64,000 nt of DNA from Acidisarcina sp. (GTDB taxonomy: Bacteria; Acidobacteriota; Terriglobia; Terriglobales; Acidobacteriaceae). This document shows, one piece after another, positions 28,508-37,521 of the stretch. Positions within the stretch are counted from its first letter, which is position 1. Every line of letters begins with the position of its first letter. The position numbers were made by a program, and so were the translations under genes. The stretch spans positions 930,001 through 994,000 of the forward strand of contig DATLIY010000007.1 of NCBI GenBank assembly GCA_035539175.1, written 5' to 3'. Below the pieces are notes generated by a model. The model did no database searches, was not told the DNA's origin, and saw nothing but the letters and a program-made list of their open reading frames with translations.

Positions 28508-29103
28508 TTCCGCGCTACCAGAAAATCATCTTCTGGGTTCTGTTGGGAGCGGCCATCCTGATGTCGGTCGTACTCATCCGCCTGCGCGAGCGCGCCCATG
28601 ACCGCCTGCTTGCCACAGCGGACCAGATGCCGCTGAACGCTCCTGCCGCTGCGCCCGCAGAAACCGTGACCATGCTCGTCGCCAATGATGCCGATGGATC
28701 GCTGACCCCGGTAGATCAACAGATCGCGCTGCCGGAGGAGGCAGGGGCACGCGCCCGCATCCTGCTGCAGCGGCTTCTGGCCGGTTACGCCGAACCGCAA
28801 TCCACGCACCACATCGGTGCCAGCGGCGGGGCTGGAGAGGTCTTCCTGATGCCGGTGCCGCGCCAGAAGGGGGAGATGGCGGTGGTGAACCTGAGCGGAG
28901 CCTTCGTCGACGGGCATCCCTCCGGCATTGAAACGGAGACGCTGACGCTGCTCTCCATCATTGGCACGCTCCACACCAACTTCCCGCAGATAACCCAGGT
29001 CCGCTTCCTGGTCGATGGACAGCCACGGGAGACGCTGGCTGGACATGCCGACTTGACGCGCGTGTATCTGGCAGAAGATAAATCCGTCGAGGTCCGCCGT
29101 TGA
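28504..29103 (+). CDS. GerMN-domain membrane-anchored protein
   Basis: About 199 residues with one N-terminal transmembrane helix (IIFWVLLGAAILMSVVLI) and an extracytoplasmic GerMN domain: RILLQRLLAGY, VVNLSGAFVDGHPSGIETETLTLLSIIGTL, and VRFLVDGQPRETLAGHADL. GerMN domains occur in B. subtilis GerM and LpqB. The gene is coupled to the amidase (ATGA) and murI (TTGA). In B. subtilis gerM also lies near the glutamate racemase gene racE, so this neighbourhood is conserved and points to cell-wall work rather than sporulation here. Confidence 0.83.
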   Translation: MIPRYQKIIFWVLLGAAILMSVVLIRLRERAHDRLLATADQMPLNAPAAAPAETVTMLVANDADGSLTPVDQQIALPEEAGARARILLQRLLAGYAEPQSTHHIGASGGAGEVFLMPVPRQKGEMAVVNLSGAFVDGHPSGIETETLTLLSIIGTLHTNFPQITQVRFLVDGQPRETLAGHADLTRVYLAEDKSVEVRR

Positions 29104-29999
29104 CAGAACCAAGCTCGCCCGCCATCAGCCCTACAACCCTCGGCCCTTCAACTCTTGATCGCAATGGACCAGACCGCGGAGCTTCGCACAGCGGCCCCAG
29201 AATCGGCGTATTCGACTCCGGCTTTGGCGGCCTGACGGTTCTGAAGACGCTCCTGCCCAGCATTCCTGGTGCGCAATACATCTATCTGGGAGACACTGCG
29301 CGGCTGCCATACGGCTCAAAATCGCAGGCCACAATCGCCCGCTATGCCGTATCGAGCGCCCGCTTCCTGCTGGACCAGGGTGCGGAGTTTCTGGTGATCG
29401 CCTGCAATACCGCCAGCGCGTTGGCGCTCGAAGATATTCGCGCCGCCGTCCCCGTCCCGGTCCTTGGCGTCATCGAACCCGGCGTGAGCCAGGCGAAGAA
29501 GACTAGCCGCAGCGGCGACATCCTCGTGATCGGCACCGATGCAACGGTGCAGAGCCACGCCTACCGGACAGCCAGCCGCAACCTTGGCCTGAACGCGCTG
29601 GAGAAGGCATGCCCGCTGCTGGTGCCGCTGGTAGAGGAAGGCTGGGTCGGCCATCCGGTAACGGCGGAGGTGGTGCGGATCTACCTCTCCGAACTGGCCG
29701 CCGAGGCGTCAGCCGCGGGATTGTCGCCGGATACTCTGGTGCTGGGCTGCACCCACTACCCTCTACTGCGCCCGGTGATCGAAAAGACGGTTCCGTGGAA
29801 CGTCGTCGATGCTGCGGAGATGACCGCCCTTGAAACGCGGCGGCAGCTTGCAGCGGTGGGCGCGGTTCCTGACGCCAGTGCCGGCCCGGCAACCAGCCGC
29901 TTCTTTGCTACCGACTCGGTGGCGAAATTCCGCCGCCTGGGCGCGGCATTTCTGGGGCAGCCGATGGGAGAGGTGGAGCTCGTCGATCTCGGTGGCTGA
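29100..29999 (+). CDS. murI: Glutamate racemase
   Basis: A 299-residue cytoplasmic enzyme making D-glutamate for peptidoglycan. The domain starts at about residue 35 with [15 protein letters not shown]; both catalytic cysteines are present, in VIACNTASA and LGCTHYPLL, and [14 protein letters not shown] is the family signature. The start is TTG overlapping the GerMN stop (TTGA). The N-terminal 34 residues are a low-complexity Ser/Pro extension not found in the core enzyme, so a start further in cannot be excluded. Confidence 0.95.
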   Translation: MTEPSSPAISPTTLGPSTLDRNGPDRGASHSGPRIGVFDSGFGGLTVLKTLLPSIPGAQYIYLGDTARLPYGSKSQATIARYAVSSARFLLDQGAEFLVIACNTASALALEDIRAAVPVPVLGVIEPGVSQAKKTSRSGDILVIGTDATVQSHAYRTASRNLGLNALEKACPLLVPLVEEGWVGHPVTAEVVRIYLSELAAEASAAGLSPDTLVLGCTHYPLLRPVIEKTVPWNVVDAAEMTALETRRQLAAVGAVPDASAGPATSRFFATDSVAKFRRLGAAFLGQPMGEVELVDLGG

Positions 30000-30088
30000 T
30001 ATTCTTATATGGTCGTGCGAGCGCGGCCAGAGCCCCGCCGTGTAAGACTAAATATTTTTATTTTTTGCAAGTGAAGGAGTTGGAAAGA

Positions 30089-30856
30089 ATGATCAACCTT
30101 GAGGGGCGCACGGCGGTCGTCTTCGGATTAGCCAATAAGCGCAGCATCGCCTGGGCCATCGCCCAAAAACTGCACGCTAACGGCGTGAAACTGGCAATCA
30201 GCTACCAGAACGAGCGCCTGCGGAAGGACGCCGAGGACCTGGCAGCGGAACTGCCGGGCGCGGAACTCTTCCAGTGCGACGTATCCGTGGACGCCGAGAT
30301 TGACAACCTGTTTGCCCGGCTGAAGGAGCGCTTTGGCAAGTTGGATGTGCTGGTGCACAGCGTAGCCTATGCTCCGGCGGAAGACTTGAAGAACGAGTTC
30401 GTGCAGACATCGCGCGAGGGCTTCCGGATCGCGCACGATGTGAGCGTGTATTCGCTGATCGCGCTGAGCCGCGCCGCAGCTCCCCTGATGACCGATGGCG
30501 GCAGCATTATCACCATGACCTTCCTCGGCGCGGAAAAAGTCATGCTGAACTACAACGTGATGGGCGTGGCCAAGGCAGCACTGGAGTCGACCGTGCGGTA
30601 CCTGGCCTATGACCTGGGCAAGCACCGTATCCGCGTCAACGCGATTTCGGCAGGCCCCATCAAGACGCTGGCCGCTCGCGGCATTGGCGGACTGGGCGAC
30701 ATGCTGAAGCTGCATGCCGACCGCGCTCCGTTGAAGCGCAATGTCGAGCAGGCCGAGGTTGGAGATACGGCAGTGTTCCTGGCGTCGGATCTTTCCTCTG
30801 CGATCACCGGCGAGACGATCTACGTGGATTGCGGCTACAACATCATGGGATTTTAA
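30089..30856 (+). CDS. fabI: Enoyl-[acyl-carrier-protein] reductase (NADH), FabI type
   Basis: A 255-residue SDR-family enzyme completing fatty acid elongation. NAD-binding [27 protein letters not shown], and the active-site [12 protein letters not shown] (Tyr-x6-Lys) are all typical of FabI, as is the C-terminal DCGYNIMG. The ATG at 30089 has AAGGAG 9 bases upstream; a TTG at 30065 is in frame but unsupported. The AT-rich stretch at 30045-30066 just upstream probably holds its promoter. Confidence 0.94.
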   Translation: MINLEGRTAVVFGLANKRSIAWAIAQKLHANGVKLAISYQNERLRKDAEDLAAELPGAELFQCDVSVDAEIDNLFARLKERFGKLDVLVHSVAYAPAEDLKNEFVQTSREGFRIAHDVSVYSLIALSRAAAPLMTDGGSIITMTFLGAEKVMLNYNVMGVAKAALESTVRYLAYDLGKHRIRVNAISAGPIKTLAARGIGGLGDMLKLHADRAPLKRNVEQAEVGDTAVFLASDLSSAITGETIYVDCGYNIMGF

Positions 30857-30964
30857 GAAGCAGCAAGTCAGCCGAAGCAGTCAGCGAGTCAGCGAACGAG
30901 AGTCTGTATCGCTGACTGCCTCTCCGCTGCATGAGTGTGGACTTTGCGCCCGAGCGCCCCACCC

Positions 30965-31030
30965 TTGTCATCCTGAGCGAAGCGAAGGACGTAATCGCCC
31001 TCTTTGTCATCCTGAGCGAAGCGAAGGACC
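30965..31030. repeat. REP-like dispersed repeat (two copies plus remnant)
   Basis: TTGTCATCCTGAGCGAAGCG (extended by AAGGAC) occurs at 30965-30990 and again at 31004-31029, 39 bases apart, and a degenerate third copy follows at about 31039-31057. This is the sequence that translates as CHPERSEG and is scattered through many bacterial genomes. It fills the gap between the convergent fabI and tsaE genes. Confidence 0.8.
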
Positions 31031-31060
31031 TGCTTCTCCCAGCGAAACAAAGGACCCACC

Positions 31061-31525
31061 CTAATCCTTCAGCGTGACGGTGATTTTGCGGGTATCGCCG
31101 CCGGTGGCTTCCAGGCGGATCTCGCCGTTGCTTCGCTTCAGCACGCTCTTGAACTTCTCTCCCCACTCCACCAGCACGATGCTGTCGGGTGTCGCGATGT
31201 CATCGAGACCCAGTGTTTCCAACTGGCGCTCGCCCTCAATGCGGTAGAGATCCAGGTGGTAAAGCAGCACCGGCTTTCCGTTGCGGGTGCCCTCAAATTC
31301 GTGGATGAGCGTGAACGTGGGGCTGGTGACCTCATCGGGGTCGGCAGCATCGAGGGCCTGGGCAATCCCTTTGACCAGCGTGGTTTTGCCGGTTCCGAGG
31401 TTGCCTCGCAGAATCAGAAACTTCGGGGGCACCAGCAATTTGGCCAGCTCGCGGCCCACCTGAATCGTCTCCGCACTGCTCGCTGACTCGAATTCGTAAA
31501 CCTTGATGTCCGCCGTTTCCGCCAT
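31061..31525 (-). CDS. tsaE: tRNA threonylcarbamoyladenosine biosynthesis ATPase TsaE
   Basis: A 154-residue P-loop ATPase that resets the TsaBD complex during t6A synthesis. The Walker A GNLGTGKTTLVKG, the switch TSPTFTLIHEFEG, and LYHLDLYRIEG and VEWGEK are family signatures. The ATG at 31525 has GGAGAAG upstream; the longer frame to 31606 overlaps the NAD(P)HX repair gene and looks non-coding. The gap to that gene is 31 bases, so the pair are probably co-transcribed, which matches the common yjeF-yjeE pairing in bacteria. Confidence 0.92.
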   Translation of the reverse strand: MAETADIKVYEFESASSAETIQVGRELAKLLVPPKFLILRGNLGTGKTTLVKGIAQALDAADPDEVTSPTFTLIHEFEGTRNGKPVLLYHLDLYRIEGERQLETLGLDDIATPDSIVLVEWGEKFKSVLKRSNGEIRLEATGGDTRKITVTLKD

Positions 31526-31556
31526 CGACTTCTCCACGTTCTGAGCAACTCTGCTT

Positions 31557-33161
31557 CTACTGCGTCCTGGTAACTGCTTCGCGACTGATCCCCTGTATCC
31601 AAACATACCCGTCTTTATCCTGAGGCCGAAAGCGAAATGCGTGAAATAGTGCTGCGATTATGTCCGTCGCCAGCAGCGTATGCTCGTCCTGTTCGCGCAC
31701 GGCGAAGTCGGCGGCAAGCCCGTGGAGATAGACCGCAGTATTGACAGCGTTAGGGACGTCTTCAGGATACTGCGCGATCATCGCGGCGACAATGCCGGTG
31801 AGAACGTCTCCGCTGCCTCCCTTCGCCATTCCTGGGTTGCCGCTGGTGTTCGCGCTGATGCTCCCGTCGGGGTGCGCAACCAGGGTTCTATGCCCTTTCA
31901 GCACCAGGGTGACGGAGTGGCCCACGGCAAAATCCCGCGCCACTTCTTCACGCCGCTCCTGCACCTGGGGTATGGTCATGCCAACCAGCCGCGCCATCTC
32001 CCCCGGATGCGGAGTTAGAATCAGCGTGCGATCGCGTCCGTCCAGCAGATCCGTGTGCCCATCCGCGAATGCATTGAGCCCATCGGCGTCGATCACCATA
32101 GGCAGGCTGGTCTCGTTCAGCAAACCCATGGCGAAGTCCGCGGCCTCCTGCTCCCGTCCCAGACCGGGACCGAGGGCTACTACGGTCTTACGTTCCAGCA
32201 AGGGTTTGAGGTTGCCGGCTTCAAGGTTGCGACAGACGATTTCGCCATACTTCCCCTCGATCAACGGAGCCGTCATCAGCTCCGGAGTGACGCCCGCAAC
32301 AGATGCCAGAATTGAATCGGGAATCGCCGCGGTAACCAGGCCTGCTCCGGCGCGCAACGCGGCCAGGGCGGCCATCGACGGAGCGCCCGATTTTCCCTTA
32401 GAGCCGCCAATCACCAGTACATGGCCGAAGGCTCCCTTGTTGCTCTCCACCGGGCGAGGCTGCTCGACGATCTTCTTGGAAGAGCCCGCCCAACTGAGAT
32501 TGGCAGCGGACTGGATCGCATCGGACGGCGATCCAATAGCTGCGACCACGATGGGGCCACGCGTCAGATTGCCGAAAATATGTGCCGGCTTGGGTGCGGT
32601 AAAGGTGACAACCGCATCTGCGCGGAAGGCTCCCGGAGCCTGTAACAAGCGAGTATCCGCATCCCAGCCGCTCGGGAGATCGACCGCGACAACCGGAACC
32701 GCAGATGCGTTGATCATGGTGCCGACCTGGGCCGCAAGAGGTCGTAGCGGAGGCTTGAATCCGGTGCCCAGAACAGCATCTACAAACAACTGGGATTGAT
32801 GAAAAAGATCCCTCACCTCGGGAGATTCAAGATCCGCCGCCTGGCGCACAACTGTCGGGGTCAGGCTCATCCGCCCCAGCATGGTACGAGCATCGCCCTT
32901 CACGTCGGCGGGATCGGCGAGCAGAAGAACCGAGACCTCGTGCCCGACACGCCGCAGCAGCCTTGCAGCAACAAAACCATCGCCGCCGTTATTGCCGCCT
33001 CCGCACAGCACAGTGATGCGCAGGTGGGCAGGATACTCACGCACAATAAACTGAGCTACTGCGGTTCCCGCATGTTCCATCAGAGTCAGCGAATCCACGC
33101 CAAACTGCTCCACCGTGCGCTGATCGGTGGAACGCATCTCGTCCGCGGTAAGGATCTTCAT
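31557..33161 (-). CDS. nnr: Bifunctional NAD(P)H-hydrate epimerase / ADP-dependent NAD(P)H-hydrate dehydratase
   Basis: A 534-residue two-domain metabolite-repair enzyme. The N-terminal YjeF_N epimerase domain (about 1-215) has LTADEMRSTDQRT and GGGNNGGDGFVAARLL; the C-terminal ribokinase-like dehydratase (about 230-515) has GHVLVIGGSKGKSGAPSMAALAALRAGAGLV and NPGMAKGGSGDVLTGIVAA. Together they repair hydrated NADH and NADPH. The ATG has CAGGTG upstream. It lies downstream of the transpeptidase terminator, so it probably has its own promoter. Confidence 0.95.
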   Translation of the reverse strand: MKILTADEMRSTDQRTVEQFGVDSLTLMEHAGTAVAQFIVREYPAHLRITVLCGGGNNGGDGFVAARLLRRVGHEVSVLLLADPADVKGDARTMLGRMSLTPTVVRQAADLESPEVRDLFHQSQLFVDAVLGTGFKPPLRPLAAQVGTMINASAVPVVAVDLPSGWDADTRLLQAPGAFRADAVVTFTAPKPAHIFGNLTRGPIVVAAIGSPSDAIQSAANLSWAGSSKKIVEQPRPVESNKGAFGHVLVIGGSKGKSGAPSMAALAALRAGAGLVTAAIPDSILASVAGVTPELMTAPLIEGKYGEIVCRNLEAGNLKPLLERKTVVALGPGLGREQEAADFAMGLLNETSLPMVIDADGLNAFADGHTDLLDGRDRTLILTPHPGEMARLVGMTIPQVQERREEVARDFAVGHSVTLVLKGHRTLVAHPDGSISANTSGNPGMAKGGSGDVLTGIVAAMIAQYPEDVPNAVNTAVYLHGLAADFAVREQDEHTLLATDIIAALFHAFRFRPQDKDGYVWIQGISREAVTRTQ

Positions 33162-33230
33162 TGCACCTGAATGCTACCGCAAATCGCAAACATGGGGCAC
33201 GCGGCGATCCGTAGACATCCGCTCCAATCA

Positions 33231-33264
33231 AACAACAAGGCCCTCAAATGAGGGCCTTGTTGTT
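33231..33264 (-). terminator. Perfect 15-base-pair hairpin terminator
   Basis: AACAACAAGGCCCTC and GAGGGCCTTGTTGTT flank a 4-base loop with no mismatch. On the minus strand the stem ends in a T-rich stretch (TTGTTGTTTGATT). It starts 45 bases after the transpeptidase stop and closes the ftsZ-side end of the cluster. The symmetry may let it act on both strands. Confidence 0.85.
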
Positions 33265-33309
33265 ACTACCTTGAGTATCACAAGCTGGATGCAAGCCAGG
33301 TGCAGAGGC

Positions 33310-34548
33310 TTATTGCGAAGCGCCGTTGAGTTCCTGCACTGCGGACTTCTCGGTAGCGGGGGACTTCGCAGCGAAGTAGCTGTGATCCCACAAATTACGG
33401 TAGAAATGCCCGGTAAGTTCGGCGGCCTTGGGTCCAAAGGTAGGCCGTCCGCCTTGCAGGAAGAAGACGGTGACAATGCGTCCGTATTGCGTATCCGCAT
33501 AGGAGGCAAACCAGCCGTAGCGGGTGCCATTATTCGAGCAGGTTCCCGTCTTGCCCAACACCGGAAACTGGTTGAAGCTGGTCCGCAGAGAGCGGGCGGT
33601 GCCATACTGCACGGCGGCATGCATGCCATCGCTGATCTCGGGAATGATGCGCGCGATATCCAGCGTGCGCTTGACGCGCGGGTGGAAGTTGCTTACCTCT
33701 TCCGGTGAGGTGGGATGCTGCAGATAGTAGAGCGTTCCTCCGTTGGCAATGGCCGAAACCAGAGCGCCAAGTTGGAGCGGGGTCATGGAAACCCCTTCAC
33801 CGAAGGAGCACATGCGGCCCACGCCGCCCTCACTGGCAGGAAGTTCCTGATCCGGATAGACACCGAGCTGTTCACCGGGAATGTTGTATCCGGCCAATTC
33901 TCCCAGGCCGAATTGATTGGCATAGTGGCGGACGCGCTCAAATCCAAGTCGGCGCCCGAGAGTCTCAAAATACAGGTTGTTCGAATGCGCCAGCGCCTGC
34001 GTCAAGTCCATGTGGTAGCTGCCGCCAAGATTCACCGGGGTGTCCTTGGTGATGATGCCTTCCTGAAGGGCCGCGAGCGCTACAGAAACCTTGATGGTCG
34101 AGCAGGGTTCGGCTCCGCTGCTGAGAGCCAGGTTCTGGTTCACCATCGCCAGGATGCGGCCCGTGTTGGGATCGATCGCGACCACGGTGCCGTTCATGTT
34201 GCCCAGCGCATCGATCGCGGCTGCACGAACCACCGGATCCTCGCCCTGTATCTGGTCGCCGTCGCTCACACCGTCTGCGAAGGAGTTGCCGGTAAACCGC
34301 TCATAGCTGCGGTGGCGGCGAATCGTGAGGCTGGCATTGCGCAGATGGGCCCGGCCGCGTCCCCTGCGGCTTGCCGCGGTACGGCTGCGGTGCTGCATAT
34401 GTGCGATATTGCGCTGAACGCTGGTGGATTCCTGAATATGGGAACCCTTTGCTTTATGCGGAGAGGTGGCGTGGCGGGTATTCGCCAGCAACGCCAGCGG
34501 AGCCGCGCAGATCAGCAGTAAAAAAACCAATACGCCTATGCGTTTCAT
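33310..34548 (-). CDS. Penicillin-binding transpeptidase-domain protein
   Basis: About 412 residues: signal peptide or anchor (IGVLVFLLLICAAPLALLA), a basic Arg/His/Ser-rich linker to about residue 100, and a transpeptidase domain. Catalytic motifs are S150-T-I-K153, S189-N-N191 and K333-T-G335. There is no dimerisation or PASTA domain, so it is smaller than FtsI. The start at 34548 has GGAGAAGAGA upstream; the long upstream open frame is discarded. Its position directly after ftsZ suggests a role in septal wall synthesis, which is inference. Confidence 0.85.
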   Translation of the reverse strand: MKRIGVLVFLLLICAAPLALLANTRHATSPHKAKGSHIQESTSVQRNIAHMQHRSRTAASRRGRGRAHLRNASLTIRRHRSYERFTGNSFADGVSDGDQIQGEDPVVRAAAIDALGNMNGTVVAIDPNTGRILAMVNQNLALSSGAEPCSTIKVSVALAALQEGIITKDTPVNLGGSYHMDLTQALAHSNNLYFETLGRRLGFERVRHYANQFGLGELAGYNIPGEQLGVYPDQELPASEGGVGRMCSFGEGVSMTPLQLGALVSAIANGGTLYYLQHPTSPEEVSNFHPRVKRTLDIARIIPEISDGMHAAVQYGTARSLRTSFNQFPVLGKTGTCSNNGTRYGWFASYADTQYGRIVTVFFLQGGRPTFGPKAAELTGHFYRNLWDHSYFAAKSPATEKSAVQELNGASQ

Positions 34549-34795
34549 CAGTCGTCTCTTCTCCAGACGCCCAGGCACTCTGCATAAATCGTACGCACAG
34601 ATACAACCGGGGAACATCCTACAAATATGGGACTCATGCCGAACCCACTTCGATTCAGCATTTAGCTTTGGAACAACACCACTCCCCATGTAAAACACTA
34701 CTCCGATTGGAGTGATGCGGTCCGCAATCAAAAAGTAACTGCGGGCTGGTTACCATGTTGAGGTCGTGCTTTTACTATAACAATTCCGCGGTGAC

Positions 34796-36271
34796 CTACA
34801 GGCCTCCGCGGCGCAGAAATGCAGGAATATCGAGGTTCTCGGCTCCCTGCTCCGAATCGGAATCACCAAAGATGCTGCGTGTCTCCCGGGGAAAGAGGTC
34901 GTGCTCTGCGGTGACGGCGGCTACCGGAATCTGGTTCTGTTCGACCGGCGCCTCAGCCCAGGGATCGGGATGCGCTTCAACATGCGGTTCCGCGAAAGGC
35001 TCGGCGATCCTCTCGGGTTGCACGGGGTGGGCCGGGGTCAAATCCTCCTCAACCAGGGGAGCCGGAGCGGCTGGCGCGGAGAATGCTTCCTCTGCGCTCG
35101 AGTGGGCCGGCTCCGCACTCACAAAGGCTGCGGAAGGCTGTGGTGCCTGTGCCGGAACAGGAGTCTCCATCCGCTGCTCCTCTTCCTCCGACATAAACCT
35201 CGCCGTGACCGGCCGTGGTTCCACCCGGACCTGCGGAACAAGCGAATGATCAGGATTCAGAGCGCCGCTAAGCAGCCGGACCCGGCGCTGCGGCATATCC
35301 TGGCGGAAGCCGGTGGCGATAACGGTGATCTTCACCTGTTCTCCCATCGACTCGTCCAGCACGGCACCGAAGATGATATTGGCTTCGTCATGCGCGGCGC
35401 TCTGGATCAGCGTGGAGGCCTCATTGACCTCGCTGAGCTTCAGGTTGCTGGAGCCGCTGATGTTGATAAGGATGCCCTTGGCGCCGTCGATCGCTCCCGC
35501 CTCCAACAGAGGCGATGCCATCGCAGCCTGGGCCGCCTCTACCGCGCGATTGCCGCCGCTAGCGATTGCCGTTCCCATCACCGCATAGCCCATGCCGGCC
35601 ATGGTTGTCTTTACGTCCGCAAAGTCGCGATTGATGATGCCGGGGATAGTGATGATATCCGAGATGCCCTGCACGCCCTGGCGCAGCACATCGTCGGCGA
35701 TCCGGAACGACTCAAAGAAGCCGGCGTCCTTGGCGACGACGAGCAGCTTTTCGTTGGGGATCACGATCATGGTATCGACGCTCTCGAGCAGTTCCTCCAT
35801 GCCGCGTTCCGACTGGGCCATGCGGCGCTTGCCCTCAAAGAAGAACGGCCGTGTGATCACCGCCACCGTCAGCGCGCCCATTTCGCTCGCCAGCGAAGCA
35901 ATGACGGGAGCCGCGCCAGTGCCTGTGCCGCCGCCGAGTCCGGCAGTCACAAAGACCATGTCCGCGCCTTCCAGCGCTTCGATGATCTTGTCGGAGTCTT
36001 CGAGCGCCGCACGCCGGCCCACATCCGGATTGGCGCCTGCGCCCAGACCGCTGGTGAGCTTCACGCCCAGTTGCAGCTTCACCGGAGCTTGCGACAACTG
36101 CAGCGCCTGCACGTCGGTGTTGGCCACGATAAACTCGACGCCCTCGACTTTGGCCGCAATCATGCGGTTGACCGCGTTGCCACCACCGCCACCCACGCCA
36201 ATGACCTTGATCCTCGCTCCGCGGGGGATTTCGTCGTGATATTGAATACGAATTTCTTCTGACTGACTCAT
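34796..36271 (-). CDS. ftsZ: Cell division GTPase FtsZ
   Basis: A 491-residue tubulin homologue that forms the Z-ring. The GTP-binding [12 protein letters not shown] (26-37) and tubulin signature GGGTGTG (113-119) are intact, as is the T7-loop region [12 protein letters not shown]. After the globular core (to about 325) comes a long Pro/Ala/Glu-rich linker and the conserved C-terminal peptide LDIPAFLRR, which binds FtsA. The linker of roughly 150 residues is long compared with E. coli. It is 32 bases downstream of ftsA. Confidence 0.98.
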   Translation of the reverse strand: MSQSEEIRIQYHDEIPRGARIKVIGVGGGGGNAVNRMIAAKVEGVEFIVANTDVQALQLSQAPVKLQLGVKLTSGLGAGANPDVGRRAALEDSDKIIEALEGADMVFVTAGLGGGTGTGAAPVIASLASEMGALTVAVITRPFFFEGKRRMAQSERGMEELLESVDTMIVIPNEKLLVVAKDAGFFESFRIADDVLRQGVQGISDIITIPGIINRDFADVKTTMAGMGYAVMGTAIASGGNRAVEAAQAAMASPLLEAGAIDGAKGILINISGSSNLKLSEVNEASTLIQSAAHDEANIIFGAVLDESMGEQVKITVIATGFRQDMPQRRVRLLSGALNPDHSLVPQVRVEPRPVTARFMSEEEEQRMETPVPAQAPQPSAAFVSAEPAHSSAEEAFSAPAAPAPLVEEDLTPAHPVQPERIAEPFAEPHVEAHPDPWAEAPVEQNQIPVAAVTAEHDLFPRETRSIFGDSDSEQGAENLDIPAFLRRGGL

Positions 36272-36303
36272 TGGCTCCAGCTCCTTCGGCTACCAGTTAC
36301 TCT

Positions 36304-37521
36304 TTACAAACTACCAGCAAACATGGCGCGCAGCTTCGCGCGCAGGCCCTGATCTTCCGCCGCGCGCAGGATGCGGGTGCGATGGGTATACAACAGCATC
36401 CCGATAGTCGTCGCAAACTCCGGCTGCACAATCTCTTCCGGCATCTTCGATAACGGGACGGGGTAGCCCAGGCGGGCCGGCACGCGCAGCAGGCTCTCGG
36501 CTACATCCAGGAGCCCGGGGAGGCGCGATCCGCCTCCAGTAATGACGCAACCGGCGCCCATCGCTTCCAGGACGCCTCCCTGACGCAGGTTTTCGCGCAG
36601 CAGGTGGAAGAGCTCACGGGCGCGGGGCTCGAGGATCTCGCTGAGCAGGCGCTGGCGCACAATGCGCGGCGCATAGCCCTGAATTCCCTGCAATTCAATT
36701 TCTGCCTGTTGCGAGACGGAGGTGACGACCGCATTTCCGTAGCGGCACTTCAGCATCTCCGCCTCCTGCACTGGCACGTGCAGGCCAACCGCCAGATCGT
36801 TGGTGAAGTGATCTCCCCCCACCGGGATGACCGCGGTATGCGCGACCGACCCCTCAAAGAAGACCGCCAGTTCGGTCGATCCGGCGCCGATATCCATTAC
36901 ACACACGCCAAGCTCGCGCTCGTCGGGCGATATGGTGGCCTCGGCGGTTGCCACGGCTTCAAAGACTGTCTCCGTCACTTCGAGTCCGGCCCGGTTGGCG
37001 CAGGTGATGACGCTTTGCGACGCGCTGCCGGAGCAGGTGGAGATGTGCAGGTTCACCTCAAGCCGGTTGCCCACCATGCCGACAGGATCGTGAATCCCCG
37101 GCTGCTCATCGAGGATGAACTGCTGCGGCAGCAGGTGGAGAACTTCGCGGTCCGGCGGCAGGGAGACGGAGCGCGCGCGATCGATGGCGGCGCGCACATC
37201 CTCGCGGCTGATCTCGCGCAGGCGCGAGCCAAGGGTGATGCCGCCGCGACTGTTTACTCCGCGAACATGGGGACCGCCGATGCCGACCACGCACTGCTCT
37301 ATGGTGCAGCGGGCACTGGCCTCGGCGAGATTGGCCGCCTTGGTGATGGCCTGAATCGCAGGCTGGAGTTCGGCAATGAGACCCTTTCGCATGCCGGCCG
37401 ATTCCACGATGCCGTGGCCGCGGTAGCGCAAAGCGCCGTCGTTCAGGTCAGCGACCAGAACACGGATGCGGCTGCTGCCGACATCGAGCACGGTGATCAG
37501 GCTATCGGGTCGTTCACTCAT
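36304..37521 (-). CDS. ftsA: Cell division protein FtsA
   Basis: A 405-residue actin-like ATPase that tethers FtsZ to the membrane. ITVLDVGSSRIRVLVAD is phosphate 1, CVMDIGAGSTELAVF is phosphate 2, and VITGGGSRLPGLLDVAE is the adenosine loop; the SHS2 (1c) domain lies at about residues 84-165. The C-terminus GLRAKLRAMFAGSL could be the amphipathic membrane helix. It overlaps ftsQ by four bases (ATGA). Confidence 0.96.
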   Translation of the reverse strand: MSERPDSLITVLDVGSSRIRVLVADLNDGALRYRGHGIVESAGMRKGLIAELQPAIQAITKAANLAEASARCTIEQCVVGIGGPHVRGVNSRGGITLGSRLREISREDVRAAIDRARSVSLPPDREVLHLLPQQFILDEQPGIHDPVGMVGNRLEVNLHISTCSGSASQSVITCANRAGLEVTETVFEAVATAEATISPDERELGVCVMDIGAGSTELAVFFEGSVAHTAVIPVGGDHFTNDLAVGLHVPVQEAEMLKCRYGNAVVTSVSQQAEIELQGIQGYAPRIVRQRLLSEILEPRARELFHLLRENLRQGGVLEAMGAGCVITGGGSRLPGLLDVAESLLRVPARLGYPVPLSKMPEEIVQPEFATTIGMLLYTHRTRILRAAEDQGLRAKLRAMFAGSL

